A stretch of 64,000 nt of DNA from Leptospira mtsangambouensis (GTDB lineage Bacteria; Spirochaetota; Leptospiria; Leptospirales; Leptospiraceae), in contig NZ_RQHK01000017.1 of NCBI RefSeq assembly GCF_004770475.1, forward strand, positions 248,001 through 312,000, read 5' to 3'. The notes below the pieces were generated by a model that did not search any database, was not told the DNA's origin, and saw only the letters and a list, made by a program, of their open reading frames with translations. The number at the start of each line of letters is the position of its first letter. The stretch's first letter is position 1. Of this stretch, positions 16,690 to 25,715 are shown piece by piece. The position numbers and the translations under genes were made by a program.

Positions 16690-17735
16690 ATATACATCAA
16701 TTTTCCGCAGGATTCCAGTTAGGTGATGCAATTTCCCAGGAAATGTTAGAGATCAAACGATTATTATCCAAGGAAGGATATAATGGTAAAATATTTGCTG
16801 AAAACGTATTTTCACATGATCGAAAATATGCAGAAAAACTAACCAAAGCAAATATCAAACCAGATGATGTTCTGGTATACCACCATTCCATTCATAGTGA
16901 AGCCTTAGATTTTATCTTAAAATTTCCAAACAGAAAAATCCTGATTTATCACAATGTAACTCCCGAAGATTTTTTTACAGGTTATGATCTTAAATTTTCT
17001 TATTTGCTACGCAAAGGTAGAGAAGATTTAGAAATGATTCGTGATATCTTTCATCATTCATTTGCAGTATCAAACTTTAACTTGTTAGAACTCCAAGAAC
17101 TTGGATTTAAAAACGCAAGATTACTTCCTCTACACTTGAACTTTCAAAAATGGAAAGATGTTCCAAGAGATCTTAAATTAAAAACTTTTGCCTACCCTTC
17201 CTTTTTATTCGTAGGCCGCATTGCCCCTAACAAAAGACAAGATGATTTGATTCGGTTTGCCAGAACTTGGAAATCAAAAATGGGAAATCAGTTTTCTATG
17301 CGAATGTTAGGTTTTTGTAATCCAAACCAACAATCTTATTTGGATGAACTGAATTTTATGATTCATCATTTGGATCTTTCTGATGAAGTAAAAATTATCT
17401 CTTATGTAGATGAAACTATGTTAAAGAAAATCTACTCGGAAAGTAATATGTTTTTGTCTATGAGTGAACACGAAGGATTTTGTGTCCCACTAATGGAAGC
17501 AATGTATTTCCATTTACCAGTGGTTGCCTTTGCAGCAGGAGCAATTCCTGAAACATTAGATCATTCAGGAATTCTTTTTGATTCTAAAGATTTTGATTCC
17601 CTAGTTCCTTTAGTTGATACAGTGTTCCAAAATTCTGAATTCCGAAATTCAATCATTGGTGCTCAAAATATTAGATTGGATGATTATTTAAAATCTACAA
17701 GTATTCTCCCCATTCTCGAAGTTGTGAGAAACTAA
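16686..17735 (+). CDS. Glycosyltransferase family 4-type protein, paralogue of the preceding gene
   Basis: A 349-residue GT-B transferase. It shares Y-H-N-V-T-P-E-D-F-F (acceptor half), L-F-V-G-R-I-A-P-N-K-R-Q-D-D and the donor motif S-E-H-E-G-F-C-V-P-L-M-E-A-M with its neighbour, and ends the donor site with A-G-A-I-P-E-T. There is no signal peptide or membrane helix, so it acts at the cytoplasmic face. Two paralogous transferases in tandem suggest successive addition of similar sugars (inference). The start overlaps the upstream stop by four bases. Confidence 0.9.
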   Translation: MNIHQFSAGFQLGDAISQEMLEIKRLLSKEGYNGKIFAENVFSHDRKYAEKLTKANIKPDDVLVYHHSIHSEALDFILKFPNRKILIYHNVTPEDFFTGYDLKFSYLLRKGREDLEMIRDIFHHSFAVSNFNLLELQELGFKNARLLPLHLNFQKWKDVPRDLKLKTFAYPSFLFVGRIAPNKRQDDLIRFARTWKSKMGNQFSMRMLGFCNPNQQSYLDELNFMIHHLDLSDEVKIISYVDETMLKKIYSESNMFLSMSEHEGFCVPLMEAMYFHLPVVAFAAGAIPETLDHSGILFDSKDFDSLVPLVDTVFQNSEFRNSIIGAQNIRLDDYLKSTSILPILEVVRN

Positions 17736-17737
17736 AA

Positions 17738-18907
17738 TTGGCAAAAATATTAATCATCACTGCACGATTTTTGGAACAAGCTTCGGGAGGAGCTGAAAAA
17801 TTAGCTTACGATTATGCATCCATTTTATCTGAATTTAATGATGTAACGGTTTGTACATCTTCTGCTAAAGATTATGTAAGTTGGAAAAATGAATTTCCCA
17901 AAGGGGACCGAGTTGAAAATTCGATTCGTGTGAAACGTTTTCCTGTCACACAAACACGAAACATAAAAAAAATGAACCATCTATTAAACCAATGTTTAGA
18001 AAAAGGTGATTCTGTTTCAGAAAAAGAACAATGGGAATTTCTAAAAGAACAAGGACCTTTTTGCCCAGACTTAGTCAAATATGTAACCAAAGAACAAAAA
18101 TCATATGACCTAGCCATTTTAATAGGATACCTTTATTATCCGGTTGTGGCAAGTATTCCTAATTTAGAAATACCTTTTGTCATTGTTCCGACCTTCCATG
18201 ATGAACCTCCATTCCGCCTTCCTATCTATCGAAAAACATATTCAAATCATTATTTTTATAGTTTCAATGCACCAGAAGAATTGTCAGTTTACGAAAGTTA
18301 TTCAAAACAAAAACTTAGTTCTTATTTTTTGATTGGAACGTATCTTGTTGATCGTTTTGAAAAAGAAAAATCAAAAATTTCTAATTCAAATCAATTGATT
18401 ACCATCGGTCGTATTGAACCGGCCAAAGGATATCCAGACCTTTTTCATTATTTTGAAAATTGGAAACTTTATTCCAATAGAACAGATGTAAGTATAAAAT
18501 GTTTAGGTTCTATTTCCTCTTTGGAAATTCCAAAAGACCCTTTGATCACATTTACAGGATTCGTAAGTGAAGAGGAAAAAATTTCTGAAATTCAAAAATC
18601 CTTTCTTTTATTAAATCCATCTGCTTTTGAGAGTTTTTCGATTTCCATAATGGAAGCTTGGATTCAGGAAAAACCTGTTTTGGTCAACGCCAACTCATCT
18701 GTAATGCGAGGACATTGTTTAAGAAGTCAAGGTGGGTTATATTATTCGGATTCTCTTTCATTCCAACGAACCTTGGATTTTCTTTTGGAAAACCGTGACT
18801 TAGCCTGCCGGTTAGGCAGGAATGGAAGAGAATATGTTTTGAAAAATTTTACGAAAGATGTGATTCGTAACAAACTAAACCAGATGGTTAGTATACTACT
18901 CGGTTGA
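17738..18907 (+). CDS. Glycosyltransferase, GT4-type
   Basis: A 389-residue protein with a TTG start two bases after the upstream stop. The N-terminus, I-T-A-R-F-L-E-Q-A-S-G-G-A-E-K-L-A, is the classic GT4 acceptor-side glycine loop. The C-terminal half has I-T-I-G-R-I-E-P-A-K-G-Y and the donor motif F-E-S-F-S-I-S-I-M-E-A-W, in which Glu/Phe-Glu pairs are kept although the usual E-x-F-G-x-x-x-x-E is altered to E-S-F-S. It is more distant from the two preceding transferases. The stop overlaps the convergent inositol-monophosphatase gene by 20 bases, and it ends the operon. Confidence 0.88.
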   Translation: MAKILIITARFLEQASGGAEKLAYDYASILSEFNDVTVCTSSAKDYVSWKNEFPKGDRVENSIRVKRFPVTQTRNIKKMNHLLNQCLEKGDSVSEKEQWEFLKEQGPFCPDLVKYVTKEQKSYDLAILIGYLYYPVVASIPNLEIPFVIVPTFHDEPPFRLPIYRKTYSNHYFYSFNAPEELSVYESYSKQKLSSYFLIGTYLVDRFEKEKSKISNSNQLITIGRIEPAKGYPDLFHYFENWKLYSNRTDVSIKCLGSISSLEIPKDPLITFTGFVSEEEKISEIQKSFLLLNPSAFESFSISIMEAWIQEKPVLVNANSSVMRGHCLRSQGGLYYSDSLSFQRTLDFLLENRDLACRLGRNGREYVLKNFTKDVIRNKLNQMVSILLG

Positions 18908-19700
18908 TCTGCCCTTCAAATTCAGCTAATAAATATTCATGAACAAGACCGTTCGAAGCAAGTAAACTAGGAATCAAAATTGAAAAATCATTTCCATCCA
19001 TTGAAGTAATTTTTCCTTTCGCTTCTAAGACAATTAATCCTGCAGCGGCCATATCCCAAGGTTTTAATCCAAGTTCATAGTAACCTTCAAACTTTCCTTC
19101 AGCTAACCAACATAAATCGAGAGTGGCCGCACCAGTTCTACGAATTCCACGAGATTTTTGCAAAATGGATTTATAATATTGCATGAGTGTATCTAAAGAC
19201 AAGTTCCTATCATAAGGAAATCCTGTTACAAAAAGAGAGTCTTTCAGGGAACTTGTTTTGGAAACTTGGATTGGAGTTTTTTCTCTGAAAGCTCCTTGCC
19301 CTTTGATTGCATGGTAATAGGTATTTAGTTCCGGAAAAAAAACCATTCCAATGACAGGAGTCATTGATTCTGTTTCCACAACTCCAACAGATATTCCATA
19401 CAATGGCAAACCATGAGTGTAATTTGTGGTTCCGTCCAATGGATCCACAACCCATGTATAACCAGATTTACCATCAATCTTTCCACGTTCTTCCGATAAA
19501 ATTCCATCTAGAGGAAAGTTCTTTTGAATTTCATCCAGAATCATAGACTCGGCTTTTAAGTCTGCTTCTGTGACCAGATTGTACAGACCCTTTTCATCAA
19601 CCTTCAGTCCAGACTCTTTGTGTTTTTGGACCAAAAACTCGGCAACTTCTGGAAGGAAGTTTAAAAAATGATAAGATCTATCAAGTAATTCAGATTGCAT
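18888..19700 (-). CDS. Inositol monophosphatase family phosphatase
   Basis: A 270-residue magnesium-dependent phosphatase. The metal ligands are visible: Glu in L-S-E-E-R-G, the two Asp of V-D-P-L-D-G-T-T-N-Y, and the Asp of K-P-W-D-M-A-A-A. The family includes inositol-1-phosphatases, fructose-1,6-bisphosphatases and CysQ-type enzymes; the G-T-T-N-Y-T-H-G form favours the SuhB/IMPase branch. A TTG three bases upstream is possible, but the ATG that shares its A with the upstream TGA is preferred. It is the last gene of the TelA operon. Confidence 0.9.
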   Translation of the reverse strand: MQSELLDRSYHFLNFLPEVAEFLVQKHKESGLKVDEKGLYNLVTEADLKAESMILDEIQKNFPLDGILSEERGKIDGKSGYTWVVDPLDGTTNYTHGLPLYGISVGVVETESMTPVIGMVFFPELNTYYHAIKGQGAFREKTPIQVSKTSSLKDSLFVTGFPYDRNLSLDTLMQYYKSILQKSRGIRRTGAATLDLCWLAEGKFEGYYELGLKPWDMAAAGLIVLEAKGKITSMDGNDFSILIPSLLASNGLVHEYLLAEFEGQINRVVY

Positions 19701-20569
19701 CAATACCCACCAAATTCGATGTTTTTCTTCATTGCGGTGATCTCAACATCTAAATTTAGGGTCTCATCTGCCTTCAGTTTATTTCTTACTTGCTCCGTCG
19801 TTTTGATGACCTCGCTTAGTAGAGAACTTAATTCTGTTTTTCTTTTTTCTGATTCTGGTGAATTAACTTCAGAACTCAATTGATTGTATTGGTTTAATAT
19901 TTTGGAAACGGTTTCAGGAAAGTAATTCAAAAATTGTTTGGCTTTTCGATAGGAAAGTGGATCATCCGCAAGTTTTACACGCAAATCAGAAAGAGAATGT
20001 AAGTATTCATTACATAGTCCTTGCAAATTGAGATCCTTAAGTGATTTGGACTCCTTTTCCGTCGTGATTCGAAATCCATCCAACTTTTCCATTTGTGATT
20101 TGTATTCACTAAACTCTACTTTATCTTCAAATTTTTTCTTAAGTTCATTCCAATTTTCTTTTGTTTGGTTAGATGAAAAAAGAAATGGAAAAAAACTAAA
20201 TGGATAATGATGCGCTTTCCCGATGGTGGTCCGATAAATGGCAATTCCTAAAAAAACAACATGAATGAAGGCCATCAAGACGTATGAAAATACAAGCAAA
20301 ACTCGATCATTACCAAACTTAGTACCAAATCCAAAAAAACCAAGAGACAACAATGCTTGCAAATAAATTGCTTCTAACGATTGCTTTGCGGAATAAGAAG
20401 ACTTATTTCTAGAAAGCCAAAGAACAAAAGGATAAACCATTGCACCGATTGATGAGATAAAAAATGGAAAAGGCAATAAAGCCATAGGATAAGTTAAAAT
20501 TGTTGAAAGATGGGCACGTCTGGCCCATTTCCTTTCTTCTTGATTTTGTTCCAATTGTACTTCTGACAT
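19700..20569 (-). CDS. Membrane protein with a DUF4870/Tic20-like domain and coiled-coil tail
   Basis: About 289 residues. The first ~135 residues hold three to four helices with the DUF4870-like pattern: H-L-S-T-I-L-T-Y-P, then V-Y-P-F-V-L-W-L-S-R-N-K-S then S-A-K-Q-S-L-E-A-I-Y, then a pair of helices ending at T-T-I-G. The remaining ~150 residues are charged and helical, probably cytoplasmic coiled coil. The ATG one base after the TelA stop is chosen over a TTG 42 bases upstream inside telA. Its position between TelA and a phosphatase implies co-expression; the function is unknown. Confidence 0.75.
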   Translation of the reverse strand: MSEVQLEQNQEERKWARRAHLSTILTYPMALLPFPFFISSIGAMVYPFVLWLSRNKSSYSAKQSLEAIYLQALLSLGFFGFGTKFGNDRVLLVFSYVLMAFIHVVFLGIAIYRTTIGKAHHYPFSFFPFLFSSNQTKENWNELKKKFEDKVEFSEYKSQMEKLDGFRITTEKESKSLKDLNLQGLCNEYLHSLSDLRVKLADDPLSYRKAKQFLNYFPETVSKILNQYNQLSSEVNSPESEKRKTELSSLLSEVIKTTEQVRNKLKADETLNLDVEITAMKKNIEFGGY

Positions 20570-20570
20570 T

Positions 20571-21641
20571 CTATTTTGATTCCAAGAGTTTTTGTTTGAT
20601 TTCAGACTCAATTTTGATCATTTCTTGTTCTGCAGATTTTCGTTTTTGGCGTCCATCTTCTTGAATTTTTAAAGTTTCTGTAATGGTTTCGATTAACTTT
20701 TGATTCACTGATTTTAATGTATCAATTTCAATGATTCCTTTTTCCGACTCTCTCGCAATTTCTACCGTTCCCGACTTCAACATTTCAGCATTTTTTTGGA
20801 TTAGATCGTTTGTTGTTTTGGAAACTTCTTTTTGTGCTTCCAAAGCTTTCCTTTGGCGTAACAAACCCAATGCGATCACGATTTGATTTTTCCAAAGAGG
20901 GATGGTATTTAAAATTGAACTTTGAATTTTTTCAACAAGGACTTGGTTCCCGTTCTGAATGAGTCGAATCTGAGGTCCTGTTTGTAACGAAAGGATACGA
21001 GTAAGTTTTAGATCATGGATTTTTTTCTCAAATCGGTCCACCATTTGCACCATATCTTGGTACTGCTGTGAAGCCAAAGTATCCCCTTGGGCTTTTGCTT
21101 TTTCTAACATTTCGGGAAGGATTTTGTCTCGTAGTTCTTTTACCTTTTGGTCACCAGCAGCTATGTACACTTGGATTTCTTTAAAATATTCCAAATTTTT
21201 CTCATATAACGCCTGCAATAATGTTATGTCCTTTGTTAGGTTCGTGCGTGCAGTGTGTAACTCATCCACAATTTTTTCAATTTGGGACTGCAGATCTTCA
21301 AATTTTGCCAAAAACTTTCTGGAAGCGTCAAAAAGACCACCTATGAGTGGAATCTTCGATAATGTCCCACCCTCACCTGCAAAACTATCCAAATTTAAAT
21401 CTTTGATTTTGAATAATAAATTGTTTAACAGTTCACCAGCATATCCCGAATCTTTAGTCTTAATTTCAGATAAAACCTTATCGGCAAATTCAGAAACCTT
21501 CGCTTGAGCAGAGGCTCCGTAGGAAACTACATCGTTTGGACTATTGAGTTTGATTTGTCCAGTTAGCTCCTCTACCTTTTGTAAATCTTCCTTTGTCAGT
21601 TGGAGTTCCGGGTCATTCGTTTTCAGTTCCAAAGAGTCCAT
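20571..21641 (-). CDS. Toxic anion resistance protein, TelA/KlaA family
   Basis: A 356-residue, almost entirely helical protein matching the TelA family: G-G-T-L-S-K-I-P-L-I-G-G-L-F-D near residue 100, the long coiled coil beginning L-E-D-L-Q/F-E-D-L-Q-S-Q-I-E, a central R-I-L-S-L-Q-T-G-P-Q-I-R-L-I-Q-N-G-N, and W-K-N-Q-I-V-I-A-L-G-L-L-R-Q-R. TelA was named for plasmid tellurite resistance, but chromosomal copies are widespread and their role is unclear, probably envelope-stress related. It is the first gene of a three-gene operon. Confidence 0.9.
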   Translation of the reverse strand: MDSLELKTNDPELQLTKEDLQKVEELTGQIKLNSPNDVVSYGASAQAKVSEFADKVLSEIKTKDSGYAGELLNNLLFKIKDLNLDSFAGEGGTLSKIPLIGGLFDASRKFLAKFEDLQSQIEKIVDELHTARTNLTKDITLLQALYEKNLEYFKEIQVYIAAGDQKVKELRDKILPEMLEKAKAQGDTLASQQYQDMVQMVDRFEKKIHDLKLTRILSLQTGPQIRLIQNGNQVLVEKIQSSILNTIPLWKNQIVIALGLLRQRKALEAQKEVSKTTNDLIQKNAEMLKSGTVEIARESEKGIIEIDTLKSVNQKLIETITETLKIQEDGRQKRKSAEQEMIKIESEIKQKLLESK

Positions 21642-21777
21642 TGAGTTTCTGTCCTTTATCTTTTCTCATAAAGATAGGATCGTTTTTTGAATATGAATCA
21701 AGCAGAAAACACGAAGGTGCGAAAACATGAACTAGTAAATTTATTTCTCTGAAAATTCGATCCAAAACTGAGGTTTG

Positions 21778-21807
21778 GTGACAATTTGATTGCATGGATT
21801 GTTATAA
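21778..21807 (+). promoter_or_regulatory. Weak candidate promoter upstream of the recombinase-like gene
   Basis: GTGACA (21778-21783), an 18-base spacer and TTATAA (21802-21807) lie 25 bases before the ATG in the 191-base divergent gap after TelA. Nothing else is recognisable in that gap. Confidence 0.3.
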
Positions 21808-21832
21808 CTGATACATTCCTGCGAGAAAAAAT

Positions 21833-22450
21833 ATGCTAAATAAAGATTTGAAATTACCTGCCCTCCTCCCACAAGTTCTGACTGTTGATGTGACAACACT
21901 TGACAACCGTTTGATTGACCAATCAGAAGTACGAACTCTGTTGTTACGACTCCGCTACCGAAATTACCATCATTACTTAATCATTAAGTTTTTGGTATGT
22001 ACCGGCCTTTCACTCCCTGAACTCATCCATCTCAAAATATCTGACTTCAATGCGGAACGCACTATCTTTAAATTAAAGAACGGTGGTCGTTTGCAAAGAA
22101 GGAAGATCTTCCTTGAGCCTAATTTGGCTTTGGAGCTTTATCGTTACTCGTCTGAATTTTCTCCTACAGATTATTTATTCCCTGGCCGTTATGGAAAGTT
22201 ACGCACGAGAACAGTTCAGAAAATTCTTAAGAATGCAAGTAACCTCATTTCACGAGAAATCCACATACCCTTCCTTCGTGATGTGATCGCATTAGATCTT
22301 TTCAAAAAAGGTTTTCCTGTTTGGGAAATCCAAGAGTTTTTGGGACATAGAACCACTCGCTCCACCAAGCAAAGAATATTATTGCACATTCCGGTCGAAG
22401 AACGAACAGATCCGCGACTTTTTAACCGAAACAAAAACCAAGCAGCGTAA
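21833..22450 (+). CDS. Degenerate tyrosine-recombinase-fold protein, probably catalytically inactive
   Basis: A 205-residue protein corresponding to the catalytic domain of XerC/XerD-like integrases, with no core-binding domain. The fold landmarks are recognisable: C-T-G-L-S-L-P-E-L-I-H-L (box I), a beta-hairpin Lys in L-K-N-G-G-R, D-Y-L-F-P-G, I-P-F-L-R-D-V-I-A (box II) and E-F-L-G-H-R-T-T-R-S-T-K-Q. However, Arg I is Ser60, the box II His is replaced, and the nucleophilic Tyr position after the final helix reads L-L-H-I; no Tyr follows. Only the Lys, Arg149 and His172 remain. A DNA-binding or structural role is inferred. Followed by the STAS gene. Confidence 0.8.
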   Translation: MLNKDLKLPALLPQVLTVDVTTLDNRLIDQSEVRTLLLRLRYRNYHHYLIIKFLVCTGLSLPELIHLKISDFNAERTIFKLKNGGRLQRRKIFLEPNLALELYRYSSEFSPTDYLFPGRYGKLRTRTVQKILKNASNLISREIHIPFLRDVIALDLFKKGFPVWEIQEFLGHRTTRSTKQRILLHIPVEERTDPRLFNRNKNQAA

Positions 22451-22505
22451 AAATTTCTTGAACCTTTGGTGTTTTCAGAGATTCTAGTCTCCAAGTAGGC
22501 TCGCC

Positions 22506-22844
22506 TTGGAAATAAAGACCAAAAAAATCGGAAAGCACACACTCGTACACCTTAACGGTCGTTTGGACATTACCCATTCGGATGAAGTGGAGGCCAAATT
22601 GGCCGACGACGTGCAAAACGGCGAGGGAGATATTATCATCAACTTAGAGCTTATCTCCTATATCTCTTCTTCTGGAATTCGTATCTTTGTTGGGATGGTT
22701 CGAGAATTGGACAAACAAGGAAGAAAGTTAAAACTCTGTTGCATCACACCCCCTGTCAAAAAGGTATTCGATGTAGTAGAGCTTCTGGACTTGTTCGAAG
22801 TTTTTGAAACGGAACAAGAAGCCGTTAATTCCCTTTCTAAATAA
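22506..22844 (+). CDS. STAS-domain anti-sigma factor antagonist
   Basis: A 112-residue single STAS domain of the SpoIIAA/RsbV type. The strand V-H-L-N-G-R-L-D-I-T-H-S is followed by the regulatory loop I-S-Y-I-S-S-S-G-I-R-I, whose first or second Ser is the usual phosphorylation target of an anti-sigma kinase. Dephosphorylated forms bind the kinase and free its sigma factor. The start is TTG with AGG about 8 bases upstream. No RsbW-like kinase is adjacent, but a SpoIIE-type phosphatase that could act on such a protein lies at 45.7-47.6 kb. Confidence 0.9.
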   Translation: MEIKTKKIGKHTLVHLNGRLDITHSDEVEAKLADDVQNGEGDIIINLELISYISSSGIRIFVGMVRELDKQGRKLKLCCITPPVKKVFDVVELLDLFEVFETEQEAVNSLSK

Positions 22845-24288
22845 AATCCACGTGGCTTACGCCTCGTTCTTCATTATCTCTGCACTTTTTTTCTTCCAGG
22901 TTTGGATCAACCTGGATATCTTCCCGGTTGTTTGGCCTGATGAAGTTCTGTTTTTTTCTCCTTCCCTCTCATTTGCAACCGAAGGTCATTTCCAAACCAA
23001 TGTTTTAAATGGACTAATCCCCGGTATGGAATCCAAAACTTTATGGATGCCTCCCTTATATTTTCTTTTCTCTGGCTTCACACTCTCTGTTTTTCCTGAC
23101 TCACTCACAACTGTTCGCATTGCGAATGCCTTCATCGTTTATCTTACTGGTTTAGGATTTTATATTCTTTTGCGAAGACAATCCGTCTCAGAGTTTGCAA
23201 GCCAAATTGCTTTGGCCAGTTTATTGTGGGAACCTTTACTTTTCCGTTTTGGAACAGCAGCAAGAATGGAAGGACTTACTGCATTTTTCTTTATCCTGAG
23301 TCTACTTTTTGCAACTAACAAAAGATTTACGAATTTTTGGTCTCCCTTGTTAGCTGGAGTTGCTCTTTCCTTATCTTCATTATCACATCCTATCGGTGCA
23401 TCCTTTGGATTAGTAACTTTATTTTTGGTATGGAGAAACTTTGGAATCAGATATTTTCCTTGGTTCATTCTCGGAGGAATCCTACCTATCATTTGTTGGT
23501 TGTATTACATTCATCCCAATTGGGATTGGTTTGAAATTCAATTTGGTGCTCAACTCACACGCAAAAGAAATTTACTCCAAACATTCACCCTGATTGACAA
23601 ACTAAAAGTTTTTTCTTTTGGATTTGGATTTTCCAAAGTTCGTTTGATTGTGATTGTAATCGAACTTACCGCTTTAGTCTTTTTGGCCTTTCGAACACTC
23701 AAAGAATTCAAGACATTGAATCAAAAGTGGATCGTATTTTGGATTTGGATTTTTTCAGTTCTTTTGTCTTTATACACTTCATCCGAAGGATGGTATGTTT
23801 TTCATATTTTGTACCCACTCGCATTTGGGATGGCTTTGTTATGCGACACAAAAGGGTTTGATTCAAAGATCGCTTTTTTCGGAATCATACTATCACTTTC
23901 CAGCTTACTTTATACAAATCACATCCATTGGTTTCGAACTGATTCCAAACAAATTCTTGAATCCCACTTCCAACATTTGGAAATGAGTTTAAAAAATTCC
24001 AAATTTGTTTATCTGCAGGCACTTCCCGATCCGTACTTTGACTTACGAAAGAAAAGACCCGATTTGAATATTTTAGAATTTATTCCGGGAGAACTAGACA
24101 TTCCTTCCGAGGCATACATCAAAACCATTCAATCCCGAGATAGTTTTGTATTTTATGATGACCAACTCATCAACCATGTGATCAAAGATATTTTAAAAAA
24201 ATCCGCATGGAATCGAGAGGAATGGGAAATACCCGTTCCAAGTAATCATTGGTTACACTATAAAACCATTGTGTACACAAAAAAATGA
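22804..24288 (+). CDS. Multispanning glycosyltransferase-like membrane protein (GT39/ArnT-like)
   Basis: About 494 residues with ten or more transmembrane helices. The first periplasmic loop has W-P-D-E-V-L-F-F-S, matching the D-E loop of lipid-linked-sugar-dependent GT-C transferases, followed by R-x-x-N-A-F and repeated F-R-F-G-T-A-A-R-M-E-G. A short soluble domain closes the protein. A role in adding a sugar to an envelope molecule from a polyprenyl donor is inferred. Start is uncertain: TTG at the given position overlaps the STAS gene by 41 bases and gives a basic N-terminus; a GTG at 22852 would begin after that gene's stop. ATGA overlap with the next gene. Confidence 0.78.
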   Translation: MKRNKKPLIPFLNKIHVAYASFFIISALFFFQVWINLDIFPVVWPDEVLFFSPSLSFATEGHFQTNVLNGLIPGMESKTLWMPPLYFLFSGFTLSVFPDSLTTVRIANAFIVYLTGLGFYILLRRQSVSEFASQIALASLLWEPLLFRFGTAARMEGLTAFFFILSLLFATNKRFTNFWSPLLAGVALSLSSLSHPIGASFGLVTLFLVWRNFGIRYFPWFILGGILPIICWLYYIHPNWDWFEIQFGAQLTRKRNLLQTFTLIDKLKVFSFGFGFSKVRLIVIVIELTALVFLAFRTLKEFKTLNQKWIVFWIWIFSVLLSLYTSSEGWYVFHILYPLAFGMALLCDTKGFDSKIAFFGIILSLSSLLYTNHIHWFRTDSKQILESHFQHLEMSLKNSKFVYLQALPDPYFDLRKKRPDLNILEFIPGELDIPSEAYIKTIQSRDSFVFYDDQLINHVIKDILKKSAWNREEWEIPVPSNHWLHYKTIVYTKK

Positions 24289-24935
24289 ATGAGCGGTTTT
24301 TATTCAGAACTTTATTGGTTCCAATCTTCAGTTTTCTTTTTTGTTTCAGTTGTTATCATTCCGATCATCCAACAAATCATTTTTTATCTCTTTTAGGAGG
24401 ACTATCTTTGGAGAAACGCATAACAATTGTTGGAGACTCTCTAGGGCAGTGGTCTGATGGTTTTGGATTAAGAACAAAACTACCTCAAGAGTTCAAAATC
24501 ACCGATATTTCAGTTGCCGGTTATACAACAGAAGACTGGTTACAAAACCGAAATCGGATGACTGAAATTCCAACTGATCTTTGGATCATAGAATTAGGGA
24601 CCAACGATGCAATGGTCTATGGAACCAGTGGTTTTGAATCGAGAACATTAGAATTAATCTCTATTTTGCAATCCTCTCCAATTACAAAGATCCTTTTAAC
24701 AACCATTCCATTAACCAATATGTCTTCTATTCGAGAAATCATTCGTTCAAACAACCAAATCCTTCGGCAACTGAAAGGTACAAAACCCAATGTCGATTTT
24801 GTAGAAATCGAATTGTTATTTGAATCGAATCCAGGAGAAATCCCATTGTATCCGGTCTCTGATCCCATTCACCCCAATCAATTGGGGTATGAACTCATGG
24901 GAGAAGCATACCGCAAAAAAATATTAGGAATTTAA
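24285..24935 (+). CDS. SGNH/GDSL-family hydrolase, probable lipoprotein
   Basis: A 216-residue exported esterase. The signal peptide ends L-F-C-F-S-C (lipobox). All SGNH blocks are present: I-V-G-D-S-L (nucleophile Ser), V-A-G-Y for the oxyanion Gly, L-G-T-N-D-A (Asn) and D-P-I-H-P-N (Asp and His). The family hydrolyses acyl or acetyl esters; coupling by ATGA to a GT-C-like gene suggests it trims or deacylates the same glycan or lipid, an inference. Its stop overlaps the convergent coaX gene by 12 bases. Confidence 0.88.
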   Translation: MNERFLFRTLLVPIFSFLFCFSCYHSDHPTNHFLSLLGGLSLEKRITIVGDSLGQWSDGFGLRTKLPQEFKITDISVAGYTTEDWLQNRNRMTEIPTDLWIIELGTNDAMVYGTSGFESRTLELISILQSSPITKILLTTIPLTNMSSIREIIRSNNQILRQLKGTKPNVDFVEIELLFESNPGEIPLYPVSDPIHPNQLGYELMGEAYRKKILGI

Positions 24936-25715
24936 ATCTGCGAGGATTTTGAGACCCTTTAAAGTCATCATTGGATCAATTTCATCAAACACTTGGTTAT
25001 GCGAAGCATGAATAGTGGTAACAAGACCACCAGTACCAACTACCACATAATCACCAGGATGTTCTTCTTTAATCGCTCTTACAATTTCTTTCAATAGTCC
25101 AATCCAACCAAAGAAAAATCCAGCCTGAATTGATTCTACCGTTGATTCACCTAATACGCGTTTGGGAGAACCAAAAACGATAGGAGGAAGTTGGGCGGTG
25201 TTACGCGTTAATGCGTCCATAGAAATTTTTAAACCTGGAGCAATGACTCCACCAACATATTCTGGTTTTTCGCTAATGACACAAAAGGTAGTGGCAGTTC
25301 CCAAATCAACGAGGATTGCTTTTTTTCCAGGATAGGTTTTGGCACAATAGGCTGCGTTTACCAATCGGTCTGCACCAATCTCAAAGGGGCGTGGATAACT
25401 AATACCAAAGTTAAGTTTCATTTGGTAATGAACACGTAGTGGATTTACATTAAACCAATCCTCTAACATTCGTTCTACGATTGGATTCAAAGAAGGAACA
25501 ACACTAGAATAAATAGCCATTTTCACTCGATCAGCTTTTACATTCTCTTGTGTTAAAAATCCCTTCAAAAAAAGACCAAGTTCATCGGAAGTTCGATCCC
25601 TTCGAGTTACCGTTCTCTTATGAAAATCAGGAGTATCCTCACCTTCACGAAAAACTCCAAATACAGTGTTTGTATTTCCTACATCGATTACTAATAATAA
25701 TGGTGATTCTGACAT
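24924..25715 (-). CDS. coaX: Type III pantothenate kinase
   Basis: Phosphorylates pantothenate, the first step of coenzyme A synthesis, in the cytoplasm. At 263 residues it has the usual length. The ASKHA-fold signatures are clear: [14 protein letters not shown] (phosphate 1), [10 protein letters not shown] with the catalytic Asp, V-D-L-G-T-A-T-T-F (phosphate 2), G-G-V-I-A-P-G and V-V-G-T-G-G-L near the end. The start ATG abuts the stop of birA with no intervening base, a birA-coaX pairing common in bacteria. Confidence 0.95.
   Translation of the reverse strand: MSESPLLLVIDVGNTNTVFGVFREGEDTPDFHKRTVTRRDRTSDELGLFLKGFLTQENVKADRVKMAIYSSVVPSLNPIVERMLEDWFNVNPLRVHYQMKLNFGISYPRPFEIGADRLVNAAYCAKTYPGKKAILVDLGTATTFCVISEKPEYVGGVIAPGLKISMDALTRNTAQLPPIVFGSPKRVLGESTVESIQAGFFFGWIGLLKEIVRAIKEEHPGDYVVVGTGGLVTTIHASHNQVFDEIDPMMTLKGLKILADLNS

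Noticed and set aside
21642..22505. Possible mobile element around the recombinase-like gene
   Set aside because: No terminal inverted repeats, target duplications, transposase or att-like direct repeats were seen, and base composition does not change; the gene looks resident.
22804..22851. 41-base overlap between the STAS and GT-C-like genes, as if frameshifted
   Set aside because: A GTG at 22852 offers a non-overlapping start, and short overlaps are common here; no evidence of a broken gene.
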